A DNA stretch of 64,000 nt from 40CM-2-70-7 sp035505915 (lineage in GTDB: Bacteria > Gemmatimonadota > Gemmatimonadetes > Gemmatimonadales > GWC2-71-9). Within the stretch, counting starts at the first letter, position 1; the number at the start of each line of letters is the position of its first letter. The stretch is from NCBI GenBank assembly GCA_035505915.1, contig DATJQI010000005.1, positions 1 through 64,000 of the forward strand. Direction: 5' to 3'. Positions 16,692-25,601 of the stretch are shown one piece after another. The notes under the pieces were generated by a model. The model had not been told where the DNA came from, did no database searches, and saw only the letters and a program-made list of their open reading frames with translations. The translations under genes were made by a program, and so were the position numbers.

Positions 16692-17968
16692 GCGGCCACC
16701 GGATCGCCGGCGAGCGCGTCGGCGAAATCGTAGGAGAGTCGCAGCGGCATCGGCACCTGTTCCGCGAGCTCCTCGAGGCTCATGTCGTCCATGAAGAGGA
16801 GATCGTCGTTCACGGCTTCCGCGGGGAGCAGCGCGAGGTCGAGGTCGCGCCGGTGCTCCAGGGCCGCGCGGAACGCGGCCCCGGGCAGGAGTCCCGCCGT
16901 CGTGACCGACCTCCCGAAGAGCGGGTTGTCGAGGACGACGATCTCGAATGCCGCGCCGGTGGCGCGCGCCAGCGGCTCCACCACCTGCGGCATCAACGGC
17001 CCCATGGCCCGGCCGGTGACCACCGCGACGCGCCGCCCCGCCTGCCCCGCCAGACCGAGCAGCTCCGCGGAGATCCGGGTCTGCAGGTAGCGGACGGCGC
17101 CCACGCCGTTCTCGCGCTGGTCGAAGTCCCCGTACCACTCGGCCGGCGGCAGCTCGCGCCCCGCCTGCAGGTAGAGATCGTCGGCGCCGAAGCACCAGGG
17201 GTGGCCCCGCTCATCCTGCGACCGGGCGGCGAATCGCCCCGCGATGTCGAGCGCGGCCCCGCACTCGGCGCGCGAGGGCTCCCGGACCAGGTCGTGTTTG
17301 CTGTACTCCGTGAGGGCGACAGGAACGATCGACACCGACAGGATCCCCGGTCCCAGTCCCCACAGATCGTCGAGCGAGCGCTCGAGCTCCCGGCCGTCGT
17401 TCACCCCCGGCACCAGCACGATCTGGGTATGGAAGGAAATGCCCTGCTCCAGGAACGCCCGGAGCTGGGGGACGATGGCCGGGGCCTCCGGATTCCGGAG
17501 CAGCCAGCGCCGGACCACCGGGTCCGTGGCGTGCACGGAGACGTAGAGGGGCGAAAGCCGGTACTCCACGATCCGGGCCACGTCCCAGGGCTTCAGATTG
17601 GTCAGAGTCGCGAAGTTGCCGTACCGGAAGGAGAGCCGGTAGTCGTCGTCCCGGATGTACAGGACATCCCGCCTGCCCTCGGGGTTGCCGTCCACGAAGC
17701 AGAAGTCGCAATGGTTGGCGCAGCGCCGGATCCGGGGTGGATCGACCGTCACCCCCATCGGGAGCACGTCGGGGCGCTCCACGTCGTACTCGATTTCTTC
17801 CCCGCCAGGCTGGCGGGCGTGCAAAAGGAACGAGTCGTCCGCCGTGAGGAACTCCCAGTCCAGGAAGTCCTCCAGCGGACGCCCATTGATGGCGACGAGC
17901 TCAGTTCCGGGCACCAGCCCAAGCGCGGCCCCCAGGGATTCCGGAGCCACCGCTTGCACACGAATCAC
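16688..17968 (-). CDS. PDZ - radical SAM - DUF512 protein
   Basis: A 426-residue protein with a PDZ-like domain at the N-terminus (about 5-60, LGLVPGTELVAINGRPL), a radical-SAM core whose iron-sulfur cysteines are C83, C87 and C90 in RRCANHCDFCFVDGNP, and a C-terminal DUF512 domain with VTGRAMGPLMPQVV. The family is widespread, often beside der, and its substrate is not established. It starts at GTG 17968 with an AAGG ribosome site and begins the der-plsY-gpsA unit. The 84-base gap before it (17969-18052) probably holds its promoter, but I could not pick convincing boxes. Confidence 0.88.
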   Translation of the reverse strand: MIRVQAVAPESLGAALGLVPGTELVAINGRPLEDFLDWEFLTADDSFLLHARQPGGEEIEYDVERPDVLPMGVTVDPPRIRRCANHCDFCFVDGNPEGRRDVLYIRDDDYRLSFRYGNFATLTNLKPWDVARIVEYRLSPLYVSVHATDPVVRRWLLRNPEAPAIVPQLRAFLEQGISFHTQIVLVPGVNDGRELERSLDDLWGLGPGILSVSIVPVALTEYSKHDLVREPSRAECGAALDIAGRFAARSQDERGHPWCFGADDLYLQAGRELPPAEWYGDFDQRENGVGAVRYLQTRISAELLGLAGQAGRRVAVVTGRAMGPLMPQVVEPLARATGAAFEIVVLDNPLFGRSVTTAGLLPGAAFRAALEHRRDLDLALLPAEAVNDDLLFMDDMSLEELAEQVPMPLRLSYDFADALAGDPVAA

Positions 17969-18052
17969 GATCTACCTTCACTTCAAGGAGTTTCTCAACC
18001 CAGGGAGTGCAACTTCAATCCTCACCTGGACTTCGGAACCCCTAAATATCAC

Positions 18053-19645
18053 CTAGGACAGCTTGTAACGCCAGGCGACGATGCCCTTTCCGGTCGCCTT
18101 CACTTCGAATTGGGCCGATCCCTGAGGCGCGATGGGCGCCACCTGGGTCGTCTGAGTCGTCACCACCGCGCCGGCGGCGTTCAGGAAGTCGATAGTCAGG
18201 TGGAGGGGCGCCGAGGGGGCCCCCTTCAGGTTGGAGGCCACGCCGGACAGGTCGGCCCCCGCCGAGTCAGGCTGGAATTGGGTGACGGAGATGTCTACCG
18301 CGAGCCCGGTGTCGGCGCGGGCGAGGTACTTCTTCGCGGAGTCGGCCTGCCCGGCCACTCCGTACGCCTGGCCGAGGGCCCGGGTGGCCAGCTGGTTCGA
18401 GGGGTCGAGGGCCATCACCTTCAGCGCGGGCGCCACGGCGCCGGCGTCGTGCATCCGCAGGAGCGCGTCGGCCTGACCCGCGAGGGCCCCGCGGTTGTTG
18501 GGGTTGGCCTTCAGCAGCATGCCGTAGAGCTTCAGGGCCGCGGCTCCCAGTCCCCCGCTCCCCATACGCTGGGCGGCCTCGAGGGCGGCGTTCTGGTCGA
18601 TGAGGTCGGGATGGGCGACCACCGGGTCGAGGGCGGTGGCGGCCATCTCCGGGTGACCGCTCTGCGAGAAGATGGCGGCGAGGTTGACCGCCGCATCGAG
18701 GGACGCCGGATACGCCGCCAACAGGGCCTGGTATGCGGTGACGGCCGGCGCGTAGGCGGCCTTGAGGGCCGTGGTATCTCCCGCAGCCCTGGCGAGAAGC
18801 GAGGTGCGGAGGGCGCGGTCGTTGCTCAACGACTGGGAGAGCTGGGTGGAATCAGTCGCGAACGCCTGCTGATCGGTCGGGCTGAGGCGGGCGCCGCGCG
18901 AATGGCGGGACGCGGATTGAGCCAGCCGGTGAGCCAGCAGAATCGAGTCGTTCTGCAGGTACCGGCCCAGCGAGTCCAGAGACTGGCGCACCTGCATCGA
19001 GCGCGCGATGACCGGGTCACCCTGGGCCCGGGCGAGGGCCAGCCGGGCGGCGGTTCCCAGCGCGTCGTGGCGGGCGTCCCCGTAGGCGGTATCGGTGCCG
19101 GCGAGCTGGGCGCCCAGGTTCAGATAGGTGATCGCCGAGTCCGTGCTGTTGGCGCCGGCGTAGAGCTGGCCGAGCTGGAAGTCCGCCCGGGGGTTCCGGG
19201 GCATCAGGCGGCGCGAGAGCTGCAACAGGATCACGGCCGAGTCGGTCTTACCGCCTTGCCACGCGGTCATCCCGGCCGTGAAGGCGTCATTCCAGGCGGA
19301 TTTCCGGAACTGGACGAGGGTATCCGCGCACTGCGGCACCAGTTTCTCGGTGTGGGCGAAGGCGGTGTCCGCTCCCCACGGGTTGTGGGATTCCTGGTAG
19401 TACCGGGCGAGGTAGTACCAGGCCACCGCGTTGTCCTGATGCTCGGCCAGCGTCCGCTCGGCGACGTCCTTCACGCCGGCCAGCATCCGGTCCCGCTGGT
19501 CGGGCTTCTCCTCGGCCAGGTGAAGGTTGAGCGGGGCGCTGTTCAGGCGGAAGAAATTGGGCGACAGGTCGCAGGCCGGCTTGGCCTGCGCCGCGGCGAG
19601 TACGGGCAGGGCGAGTGACAGGGCGACGACGGCCGACGGACGCAT
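18053..19645 (-). CDS. Secreted TPR protein with C-terminal FxLYD-like domain (paralogue A)
   Basis: A 530-residue exported protein. Residues 1-20 form a signal peptide (MRPSAVVALSLALPVLAAAQ). A conserved CDLS follows the cleavage site, then many helical TPR-type repeats (AWYYLARYYQESHNPWG near 85, later units around LYGMLLKANPNNRGAL). The last ~70 residues form a beta domain with FLNAAGAVV and the ending GIVAWRYK. It is a clear paralogue of the protein at 21723-23237, sharing CDLS, WYYLARYY and the terminal block. Function unknown; TPR plus FxLYD-type domain suggests a periplasmic scaffold. ATG 19645 has a GAGGGG ribosome site; the longer frame would run through a terminator and toward the tRNA. 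Confidence 0.8.
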   Translation of the reverse strand: MRPSAVVALSLALPVLAAAQAKPACDLSPNFFRLNSAPLNLHLAEEKPDQRDRMLAGVKDVAERTLAEHQDNAVAWYYLARYYQESHNPWGADTAFAHTEKLVPQCADTLVQFRKSAWNDAFTAGMTAWQGGKTDSAVILLQLSRRLMPRNPRADFQLGQLYAGANSTDSAITYLNLGAQLAGTDTAYGDARHDALGTAARLALARAQGDPVIARSMQVRQSLDSLGRYLQNDSILLAHRLAQSASRHSRGARLSPTDQQAFATDSTQLSQSLSNDRALRTSLLARAAGDTTALKAAYAPAVTAYQALLAAYPASLDAAVNLAAIFSQSGHPEMAATALDPVVAHPDLIDQNAALEAAQRMGSGGLGAAALKLYGMLLKANPNNRGALAGQADALLRMHDAGAVAPALKVMALDPSNQLATRALGQAYGVAGQADSAKKYLARADTGLAVDISVTQFQPDSAGADLSGVASNLKGAPSAPLHLTIDFLNAAGAVVTTQTTQVAPIAPQGSAQFEVKATGKGIVAWRYKLS

Positions 19646-19676
19646 AGGTCCCCTCAGGGGTGTCGTGTAGTGCCTC

Positions 19677-19705
19677 GAATCTTCCGCCATGACTCCGGTT
19701 GTCAA
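19677..19705 (-). promoter_or_regulatory. Candidate promoter of the secreted TPR gene A
   Basis: A perfect -35 hexamer TTGACA lies at 19700-19705 (- strand), just after the tRNA-Gly terminator. The best -10 candidate at the right distance (AGATTC with a 17-base spacer, or AAGATT with 16) is weak, so the assignment rests mainly on the -35 box and the position 32-60 bases before the start codon. Confidence 0.4.
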
Positions 19706-19708
19706 CCA

Positions 19709-19738
19709 AAGAAATGGCCCGCCTTTCCGGGCGGGCCA
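19709..19738 (-). terminator. Rho-independent terminator after tRNA-Gly
   Basis: On the - strand a perfect 9-bp stem TGGCCCGCC / GGCGGGCCA with a CGGAAA loop is followed by TTTCTTT. It ends the transcript carrying tRNA-Gly and isolates it from the TPR gene downstream. Confidence 0.88.
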
Positions 19739-19773
19739 GGGACGGAAGCGGAGTCGGGTCAAGCACCTGCGAG

Positions 19774-19845
<72 letters not shown>

Positions 19846-19879
19846 GTGGAGCGGAATATCGCCCCGCGGGAAACCCGCG

Positions 19880-21721
19880 TCAACGGGACCGGTCGAGCCA
19901 CAGGCGGCGGATGTCGATCCCCTGCACCGCGTGTGCTTCCTCGAGCCGCGGCTCGTGGGCGCGCAGCAGATCGCTCCGCGTGAGCATCCCGATCACCGCC
20001 TTCGGATCGGCGGACGACACCACGGGAAGACGGCCGACGGCGTGCGCCACCATCAGGTCCGCGGCGTGCCGGAGCGTATGCCCTTCGTGCACGGTGACCG
20101 GCGCGCGCGTGAGCAGGTCGCCGACCAGCTCGGGGCCCGCGGCCTGCCGGAAGTCGCGCCGGGTGAGGACGCCCCGAAGCTCTCCGCCTTCCCCGACCAC
20201 GGGAAACCCCTGGTGGCCGCTCCCGGGAACCCCGGAATCCAGCCACCGCCGGACATCCCCGACCGTGTCTCCGCTCGAGATGGTGACCGCCGGCACGTGC
20301 ATCCGCTCGCCGACGGTGCCCCGTTCGAGCGGGTCCACGCCGTACTCCCCGATCACCCGGACGCCGCGGCGGGCGATCTTGCGGGTCATGATGGTGTCGG
20401 GCATCAGGAGGTAGGAGACGAGGTACGCGGCGGCCCCGCCGCCCAGCAGGGGCAGGATGGCGAGGGGTTGGCGGGTGGCTTCCAGCGCGAACACCACCGA
20501 CGCGAGGAACGCGCGGGAGGCGCCCGCGAACATCGCCGCCATGCCGACCAGCGCGGCGACTCCGAGGTCCACGCCGGCTCCGGGGGCCGCGGTCCGAGCC
20601 AGCGCCCCGAGCGTGGCCCCGAGCCCTCCTCCCACGATGAACAGCGGGGCGAGCGTGCCTCCGGAGGTGCCGCTTCCCAGTGAGATCACCCAGGAAACGA
20701 ACTTCAGCACGAAGAGGGTCACCAGGGCGCCACCGAGGATCTGTCCGCCCAGAATGTCGGTGATGTTGTCGTAGCCCACGCCGAGGGTCCGAGGCGCGAA
20801 GTACCCCACGACCCCGACCGCCACCGCGCCGATCGCCGGCCACCACATCCAGTGGACCGGCAGGCGGTCGAACTGGTCCTCGATCCAGTAGACGGCGTGG
20901 GTGACCCAGACGGACGCCCAGCCGACTACGGCGCCCAGCAGCACGTACACGGCGAGGGCACCGGCGTGCGGGGCCGCGATCGCCGGCATCGGGAACACGG
21001 GCAGCGGGCCGCCGAAGGCGAGGCGGACGCCCGTCGCCGTGACCGAAGCGAGGGCCACCGGAACGAGTGAGGCCGGGCGGTACTCGAACAGCAGCAGCTC
21101 CACGGCGAGGAGCACGGACGAAACGGGTGCGCCGAAGGTGGCGGCCATGCCGGCGGCGGCCCCGGCGGCGAGGAGCGTCTTGCGCTCGGACGCCGTGGTG
21201 CGAAGCAGCTGACCCACGAGCGAGCCGAGGGCGCCGCCCGTCGCGATGATGGGGCCCTCGGCGCCGAAGGGACCCCCGGTACCGATCGAGACGGCCGCGG
21301 AGAGGGGCTTGAGCAGCGTGAGCCGGGCCGGGATCCGGCTCTGATTGGTGAGGACCTGCTCCATGGCTTCCGGAATGCCGTGGCCGCGAATCCCGGCGGA
21401 CCCGTAGCGCGCGAGCACACCGACGATCAGCGCGCCGACCACCGGCACGACCACCACCCACCAGCCGAGGTGATTGCCGGCCGGAGACGCGAAGCTGGTG
21501 GACACGCGTCCGTAGAAGCTGACGTTAGTGATGAAGCCGATGAGACGGATCAGCGCCTGGGCGATCACGCCGGCCGCGCCGGCGACCAGCACGGCGAGGG
21601 CGCTGATGGTCAGCACGCGCGGGTCACCCGCGCTCGAGCCCGGTGCCGGCGGCAGGTTCTCGAGGGCCGGGATCAACGAGGGGGAGACCGGAATGCCCCC
21701 GGTCTCCCCGGCCCCGTTCAC
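19880..21721 (-). CDS. ClC-family H+/Cl- antiporter with two CBS domains
   Basis: A 613-residue membrane protein. Selectivity-filter motifs are in order: GHGIPE (113-118), GPFGAEGP (150-157) and GTSGGTLAPLF. The gating glutamate of ClC exchangers (E155 in GAEGP) is present, and so is a glutamate at the internal proton position (E212 in FEYRP), which in known proteins distinguishes antiporters from channels. After about 440 residues two CBS domains follow (around RMHVPAVTISSGD and LLTRAPVTVHEG), probably binding adenine nucleotides. The start is GTG 21721, one base after the upstream stop. A role in acid or salt stress is plausible. Confidence 0.92.
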   Translation of the reverse strand: MNGAGETGGIPVSPSLIPALENLPPAPGSSAGDPRVLTISALAVLVAGAAGVIAQALIRLIGFITNVSFYGRVSTSFASPAGNHLGWWVVVVPVVGALIVGVLARYGSAGIRGHGIPEAMEQVLTNQSRIPARLTLLKPLSAAVSIGTGGPFGAEGPIIATGGALGSLVGQLLRTTASERKTLLAAGAAAGMAATFGAPVSSVLLAVELLLFEYRPASLVPVALASVTATGVRLAFGGPLPVFPMPAIAAPHAGALAVYVLLGAVVGWASVWVTHAVYWIEDQFDRLPVHWMWWPAIGAVAVGVVGYFAPRTLGVGYDNITDILGGQILGGALVTLFVLKFVSWVISLGSGTSGGTLAPLFIVGGGLGATLGALARTAAPGAGVDLGVAALVGMAAMFAGASRAFLASVVFALEATRQPLAILPLLGGGAAAYLVSYLLMPDTIMTRKIARRGVRVIGEYGVDPLERGTVGERMHVPAVTISSGDTVGDVRRWLDSGVPGSGHQGFPVVGEGGELRGVLTRRDFRQAAGPELVGDLLTRAPVTVHEGHTLRHAADLMVAHAVGRLPVVSSADPKAVIGMLTRSDLLRAHEPRLEEAHAVQGIDIRRLWLDRSR

Positions 21722-21722
21722 C

Positions 21723-23237
21723 TCACGTGCCCCGCTTGTACCGCCAGGCCACGATGCCGGCGCCGATCACCTGAACCTGGAAAGGCTGGTTGCCGCCCGC
21801 GTCGAGCGCCGGGACGTCGGTGGTCTGCGAGGCGACGACCTTCCCCGCCCCGTCCAGGAACTCGAAGACGATCTTGGCGGGAGCGCTCTTCGTCGTGTGG
21901 AAGTTGGTGAAGAGTCCCGCGAGGCTCGCGTTCTGGTCTTCGGGATCGAAGGTGCCGACCGTGACCTCGAAGGGCAGCAGCGAATCCGCGAGCGTGATGT
22001 AGTGCAGCGTCGAATCGCTGTTGCCGTGCTCCTGGAACGCTTCCGCGAGGAGCTGCAGGGTGTGCCGGTTCATCGGGTCGACGCCGTACAGGCGGCGCCC
22101 CGCGGACAACATGCTGTCCTTCTGGCCGCTGACGAAATACGTGTTCGTGAGATCGTTGAGCGCGTTCCGGAAGTACGGATTCCGGGCGAGTCCGGCGCGG
22201 AAGGCCTGGATGGCCTGCGCGTACGTGGCGCTCGTGCCGGCCTGGTAGTCGCTCATGGTCTTGGCGGTCACGGGGTCGCACCGATGCTTGATCTGGAGCG
22301 CGGTCAGGGCGGGCCGGACCTTCCGGGCGTCGTCCCGGCAGCTGGCGCCCTGCGCGGCGGTATCGGGCGCCTGCGGGGCTTGATTGTAGATGTCCGCGCC
22401 CGCGGAGAACAGCACCGTGGGGTCGATCGAGTCCGCGTGCTGCAGCATCTGGGTGTACAGGGCCCGGGCGGAATCGGGGTGGCCCGCGTCATTGAACGTC
22501 CCGGCCAGGGCTGAGAGGGCCTTTCCGTCGTTCGGGGCGATCTTGAGGTAGTTGCGGTAGACCGCCGCGGCCGAATCGAAGTGATGCGCCTGCCGCTCCG
22601 ACGCGGCGAGGTTGAACAGCAGGTCCTTGCGGTTCTTCTCGAACTTCGGATCCTGGGCCAGCACCAGACCCTTTCCAAAATACACGGATGCGGAGTCGTA
22701 CTGCTGGTTGTTGAAGTAGAGGGTGCCCAGGAGCGAAATCCCCTCCGGCTCCGCGGCGTCCGCCAGGCTCGCTTGGTGCAGGTACACGATGGCGGAGTCG
22801 TTCTTCGACGCATTGAGCGCGTGCACGGCGTTGTTGTACAGCGGGACCCACGTGTTCCGGCGCCACGAGTAGATGTCGTCGTGGCACTTCGGGTCCAGCG
22901 CGTCGGCCTTGGTGAAGGAGGAGTCCATGCCCACCAGGTCCTTGCGCTCGATGTAGTACCGGGCCAGGTAGTACCACGCGCCGGCGTTCTTGTCCTGGCC
23001 GGCCTGGTTGATCGCCTGGTTGAGGACGCGGAAGGCGTCCCGCAGCTCCCGATCCTTCACCTCGTCGAAGTGCGTCTCCTTCTCCTGGCGGAGGTAGACG
23101 ATCGCACTGGCCACCAGATAGTGCCCCGTACCGGAGAGGTCGCACTTCGCCGCGACCCAGTCCTGGGCCCCCGCGGCCGGTGCCGCCAGCACCGCGAACC
23201 CCAGGGCCAGCGCCATCGCCGTCAGCTTCCGTCGCAT
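21723..23237 (-). CDS. Secreted TPR protein with C-terminal FxLYD-like domain (paralogue B)
   Basis: A 504-residue exported protein with a signal peptide over the first ~24 residues (ending PAAGAQ), a CDLS motif soon after, and TPR repeats (AWYYLARYYIERKDL near 87; later LGTLYFNNQQYDSASVYFGK). The last ~70 residues form a beta-sandwich of the FxLYD kind, with FEFLDGAGKVVASQ and the ending GIVAWRYK. Same architecture as the protein at 18053-19645. I start at ATG 23237: AAGGAG sits five bases upstream and overlaps the larC stop; the GTG two codons earlier would leave no spacing. No function is known. Confidence 0.8.
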   Translation of the reverse strand: MRRKLTAMALALGFAVLAAPAAGAQDWVAAKCDLSGTGHYLVASAIVYLRQEKETHFDEVKDRELRDAFRVLNQAINQAGQDKNAGAWYYLARYYIERKDLVGMDSSFTKADALDPKCHDDIYSWRRNTWVPLYNNAVHALNASKNDSAIVYLHQASLADAAEPEGISLLGTLYFNNQQYDSASVYFGKGLVLAQDPKFEKNRKDLLFNLAASERQAHHFDSAAAVYRNYLKIAPNDGKALSALAGTFNDAGHPDSARALYTQMLQHADSIDPTVLFSAGADIYNQAPQAPDTAAQGASCRDDARKVRPALTALQIKHRCDPVTAKTMSDYQAGTSATYAQAIQAFRAGLARNPYFRNALNDLTNTYFVSGQKDSMLSAGRRLYGVDPMNRHTLQLLAEAFQEHGNSDSTLHYITLADSLLPFEVTVGTFDPEDQNASLAGLFTNFHTTKSAPAKIVFEFLDGAGKVVASQTTDVPALDAGGNQPFQVQVIGAGIVAWRYKRGT

Positions 23238-23246
23238 CGCCACTCC

Positions 23247-24422
23247 TTATTTTGGTTGGGCCACGAGCGCTTCCGCTTCGCGCTGCGCCGCGCGGGCCAC
23301 GTCGAGGGGCGGAAGGCGCAGGAGGCGCGCCGCCGCCAGAACGTCGTCGTACTCGGGTTTGACCCGGACTCCGTCCGGGCGTTCCAACACCTTCACGCGG
23401 ACCGGCACGTTCTCCGCGAGCCGCACCGTGACCTCGCGGCGCGGCAGCGTGGTCCGTTCGGCCCGCCAACGGCGGAGCCCCGCCGTCGGGCTGTGCCGGA
23501 ACAGCGCTTCGGCCACGGCCTCGGCGGCGCGATCGGGCGCCAGTGCCTCGACCCGGAGACCGGTCCGCCCCTTCTTCATCTGCACGGGCCACATCTGCAC
23601 ATCCACGGCGCCGGCCTCGGCCAGCGCCTGCCGCAGCGGCTCGGCGTACTCGGGGCTCAGGTCGTCCATGTCGGTGGCCAGCACGGTCACCGCCTCGGCT
23701 TCGTCCGCGGTCTCGCCGAGCAGGATCCGGAGCGCGTTGGGGTATTCCTTGGGATCCCGCCCTCCCGCGCCCCATCCCCCGGCCGTCACCCGCCACCGAT
23801 CCGGCGGCGCGCCCGCCGAGAGGATCCGAAGGAGCGTGGCGCCCGTGGGGGTGGTCGCCTCCCCGTGCACCGGCCCTCCCCCGCTGACGTCCAGACCCTC
23901 CAGCAGAATGGCCGTCGCGGGCGCGGGGACCGGCAGACGTCCGTGGGCGGCTTCGACCCACCCGTCTCCGACCGCCACCGGCCGGTGGTACACGGCGTCG
24001 ACGCCGAGCTGCTCGAATCCCTCGATGGCCCCGACGATGTCCAGCACCGCGTCCACGGCCCCGACCTCGTGCAGGTGCACCTTCTCGGGCGCGACGCCGT
24101 GCACCCGGCCCTCGGCTTCGCCCAGAAGTCGGAACGCCCGGACCGCGCGCTCTTTCACGCCGGGGGAAAGCGGCGCCTGCTCCACCAGCTTCACCAGTTG
24201 CCCGACGTGGCGTCCGTGCGGCTGGGGCGGGATCTCGAAACGCACTTGCTTGCAGGACACCCCGCACCGCATCGCGTCCCGCACGGCGACCCGCACCCCG
24301 TCCAAGCCCAGGCGTCCGGGGAGCCCCTCCAGCCACGCTACGGGTACCCCGAGCGCGAGGAGTGCGCCCAGAGTCATATCGCCGCTGATACCGGCAGAGG
24401 GGTCCAGAACGGCGATTTTCAT
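23247..24422 (-). CDS. larC: Nickel-pincer cofactor nickel chelatase LarC
   Basis: A 391-residue protein matching LarC, which inserts nickel into the pincer cofactor of lactate racemase-type enzymes in a CTP-dependent reaction. Recognisable blocks are AGISGDMTLGALLALG at the N-terminus, KVHLHEVGAVDAVLDIVG, and TPTGATLLRIL. In some species the gene is split; here it is one frame. larA, larB and larE are not in the window, so the client enzyme must be elsewhere. It follows the threonine-synthase-like gene after a 27-base AT-rich gap. Confidence 0.88.
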   Translation of the reverse strand: MKIAVLDPSAGISGDMTLGALLALGVPVAWLEGLPGRLGLDGVRVAVRDAMRCGVSCKQVRFEIPPQPHGRHVGQLVKLVEQAPLSPGVKERAVRAFRLLGEAEGRVHGVAPEKVHLHEVGAVDAVLDIVGAIEGFEQLGVDAVYHRPVAVGDGWVEAAHGRLPVPAPATAILLEGLDVSGGGPVHGEATTPTGATLLRILSAGAPPDRWRVTAGGWGAGGRDPKEYPNALRILLGETADEAEAVTVLATDMDDLSPEYAEPLRQALAEAGAVDVQMWPVQMKKGRTGLRVEALAPDRAAEAVAEALFRHSPTAGLRRWRAERTTLPRREVTVRLAENVPVRVKVLERPDGVRVKPEYDDVLAAARLLRLPPLDVARAAQREAEALVAQPK

Positions 24423-24449
24423 ATGCCGAAGATCATAAAAATTAACGGG

Positions 24450-25601
24450 TTAGCCACGGTAGAGCCACCCGGCACCGGTATTGAAGATGACCACGCGGTC
24501 GGCCCGCCGGATGGTCCCGGCCGCGAGCAGGGCCATGGCCGCGGCCAGGGCGGCGCCTCCTTCGGGAGCGGCGTCGATGCCTTCGCGACGCTGGAGGTCC
24601 GCCGCCGCCCGTGTCAGGGCGTCATCGGTGACCGCTACGGCTCCTCCCCCGCTTTCCCGCAGGGCTCGAAGCATCAGCCGGTCCCCCAGAGGCCCGGGCA
24701 CTCTCAGGCCCGCCGCCACCGTGTGCGGGTCGGGCCACGGAGTGCAGCGGTCGGCGCCCGACTGAAAGGCCAGCACCACCGGCGCGCAGCCGGACGCCTG
24801 GACGGTGAACATTTTCGGCAGTCCGCCCCGGATCCATCCCGCGTCCCGCAGTTCGCCGAAGGCCTTCCACATTCCGATCAGCCCGGTGCCCCCGCCGGTG
24901 GGATAGATGATGACGTCGGGGAGCGTCCACCCCAGCTGCTCCGCCAGCTCGAGGCCCAGCGTCTTCTTCCCTTCGATCCGGTAGGGCTCCCGGAGTGTCG
25001 ACACGTCCACCGCGCCCGACTCGGCCGCGTAGGCGCGGGCGGCCTTGCCGCAGTCCCCGATGTGGCCGTCCACGAGGTGCAGCTCCGCGCCGAAGTGCTC
25101 GATCTGGGACCGAATGGGCGCCGGGGTCTCCCGCGGCGCGTAGACCCGGGCCGAAGCCCCCGCCCGCGCGGCATAGGCGGCGAGCGCCACGCCCGCATTG
25201 CCGGCGGTGGGCACGACGAACCGGCGCGCTCCGGCGAGGGTGGCGCGGGTGACCGCGGCCGCGAGGCCGCGGGCCTTGAAGGAGCCGGTCGGGTTCGATC
25301 CTTCGTCCTTGACCATCAGATCGTCGAACCCGAGCTCCGGCCCGAGGCGCTCGACCCCCAGGAGCGGCGTTCCCCCTTCCCCAAGGGAGACCGGCTGCTC
25401 GCCGTTCCCGACGGGCAGCCATTCGCGGTATCGCCACATCGAGCGACGGCGTTCGCGGAGCACCGATTTCACCTCGGCCGGCGGTGCGCTCGGATACTTG
25501 ACCAGGTAGGGTGCGCCGCACGCGGTGCAGACGCCGGGGAGTCCCGCGGCGTCGCGGGTGGCGTCGCAGGCGGAGCAGACCAGGGTCCAGGGCAGGGTCA
25601 T
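24450..25601 (-). CDS. thrC: Threonine synthase-like PLP enzyme
   Basis: A 383-residue fold-type II PLP enzyme. K109 in NPTGSFKARG is the Schiff-base lysine and YPTGGGTGL (about 215-230) the phosphate loop. The N-terminus holds four cysteines (9, 12, 25, 28) in two C-x-x-C pairs, the rubredoxin-like knuckle seen in one threonine synthase class. It should convert O-phosphohomoserine to threonine; serine/threonine dehydratases and cysteate synthases share the fold, so specificity is likely, not proven. ATG 25601 overlaps the uvrC stop (ATGA). Confidence 0.85.
   Translation of the reverse strand: MTLPWTLVCSACDATRDAAGLPGVCTACGAPYLVKYPSAPPAEVKSVLRERRRSMWRYREWLPVGNGEQPVSLGEGGTPLLGVERLGPELGFDDLMVKDEGSNPTGSFKARGLAAAVTRATLAGARRFVVPTAGNAGVALAAYAARAGASARVYAPRETPAPIRSQIEHFGAELHLVDGHIGDCGKAARAYAAESGAVDVSTLREPYRIEGKKTLGLELAEQLGWTLPDVIIYPTGGGTGLIGMWKAFGELRDAGWIRGGLPKMFTVQASGCAPVVLAFQSGADRCTPWPDPHTVAAGLRVPGPLGDRLMLRALRESGGGAVAVTDDALTRAAADLQRREGIDAAPEGGAALAAAMALLAAGTIRRADRVVIFNTGAGWLYRG

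Noticed and set aside
19866..19878. Small hairpin GCGGG-TTT-CCCGC after the ClC stop as a terminator
   Set aside because: Five base pairs and no T-tract; the real terminator lies beyond tRNA-Gly at 19709-19738.
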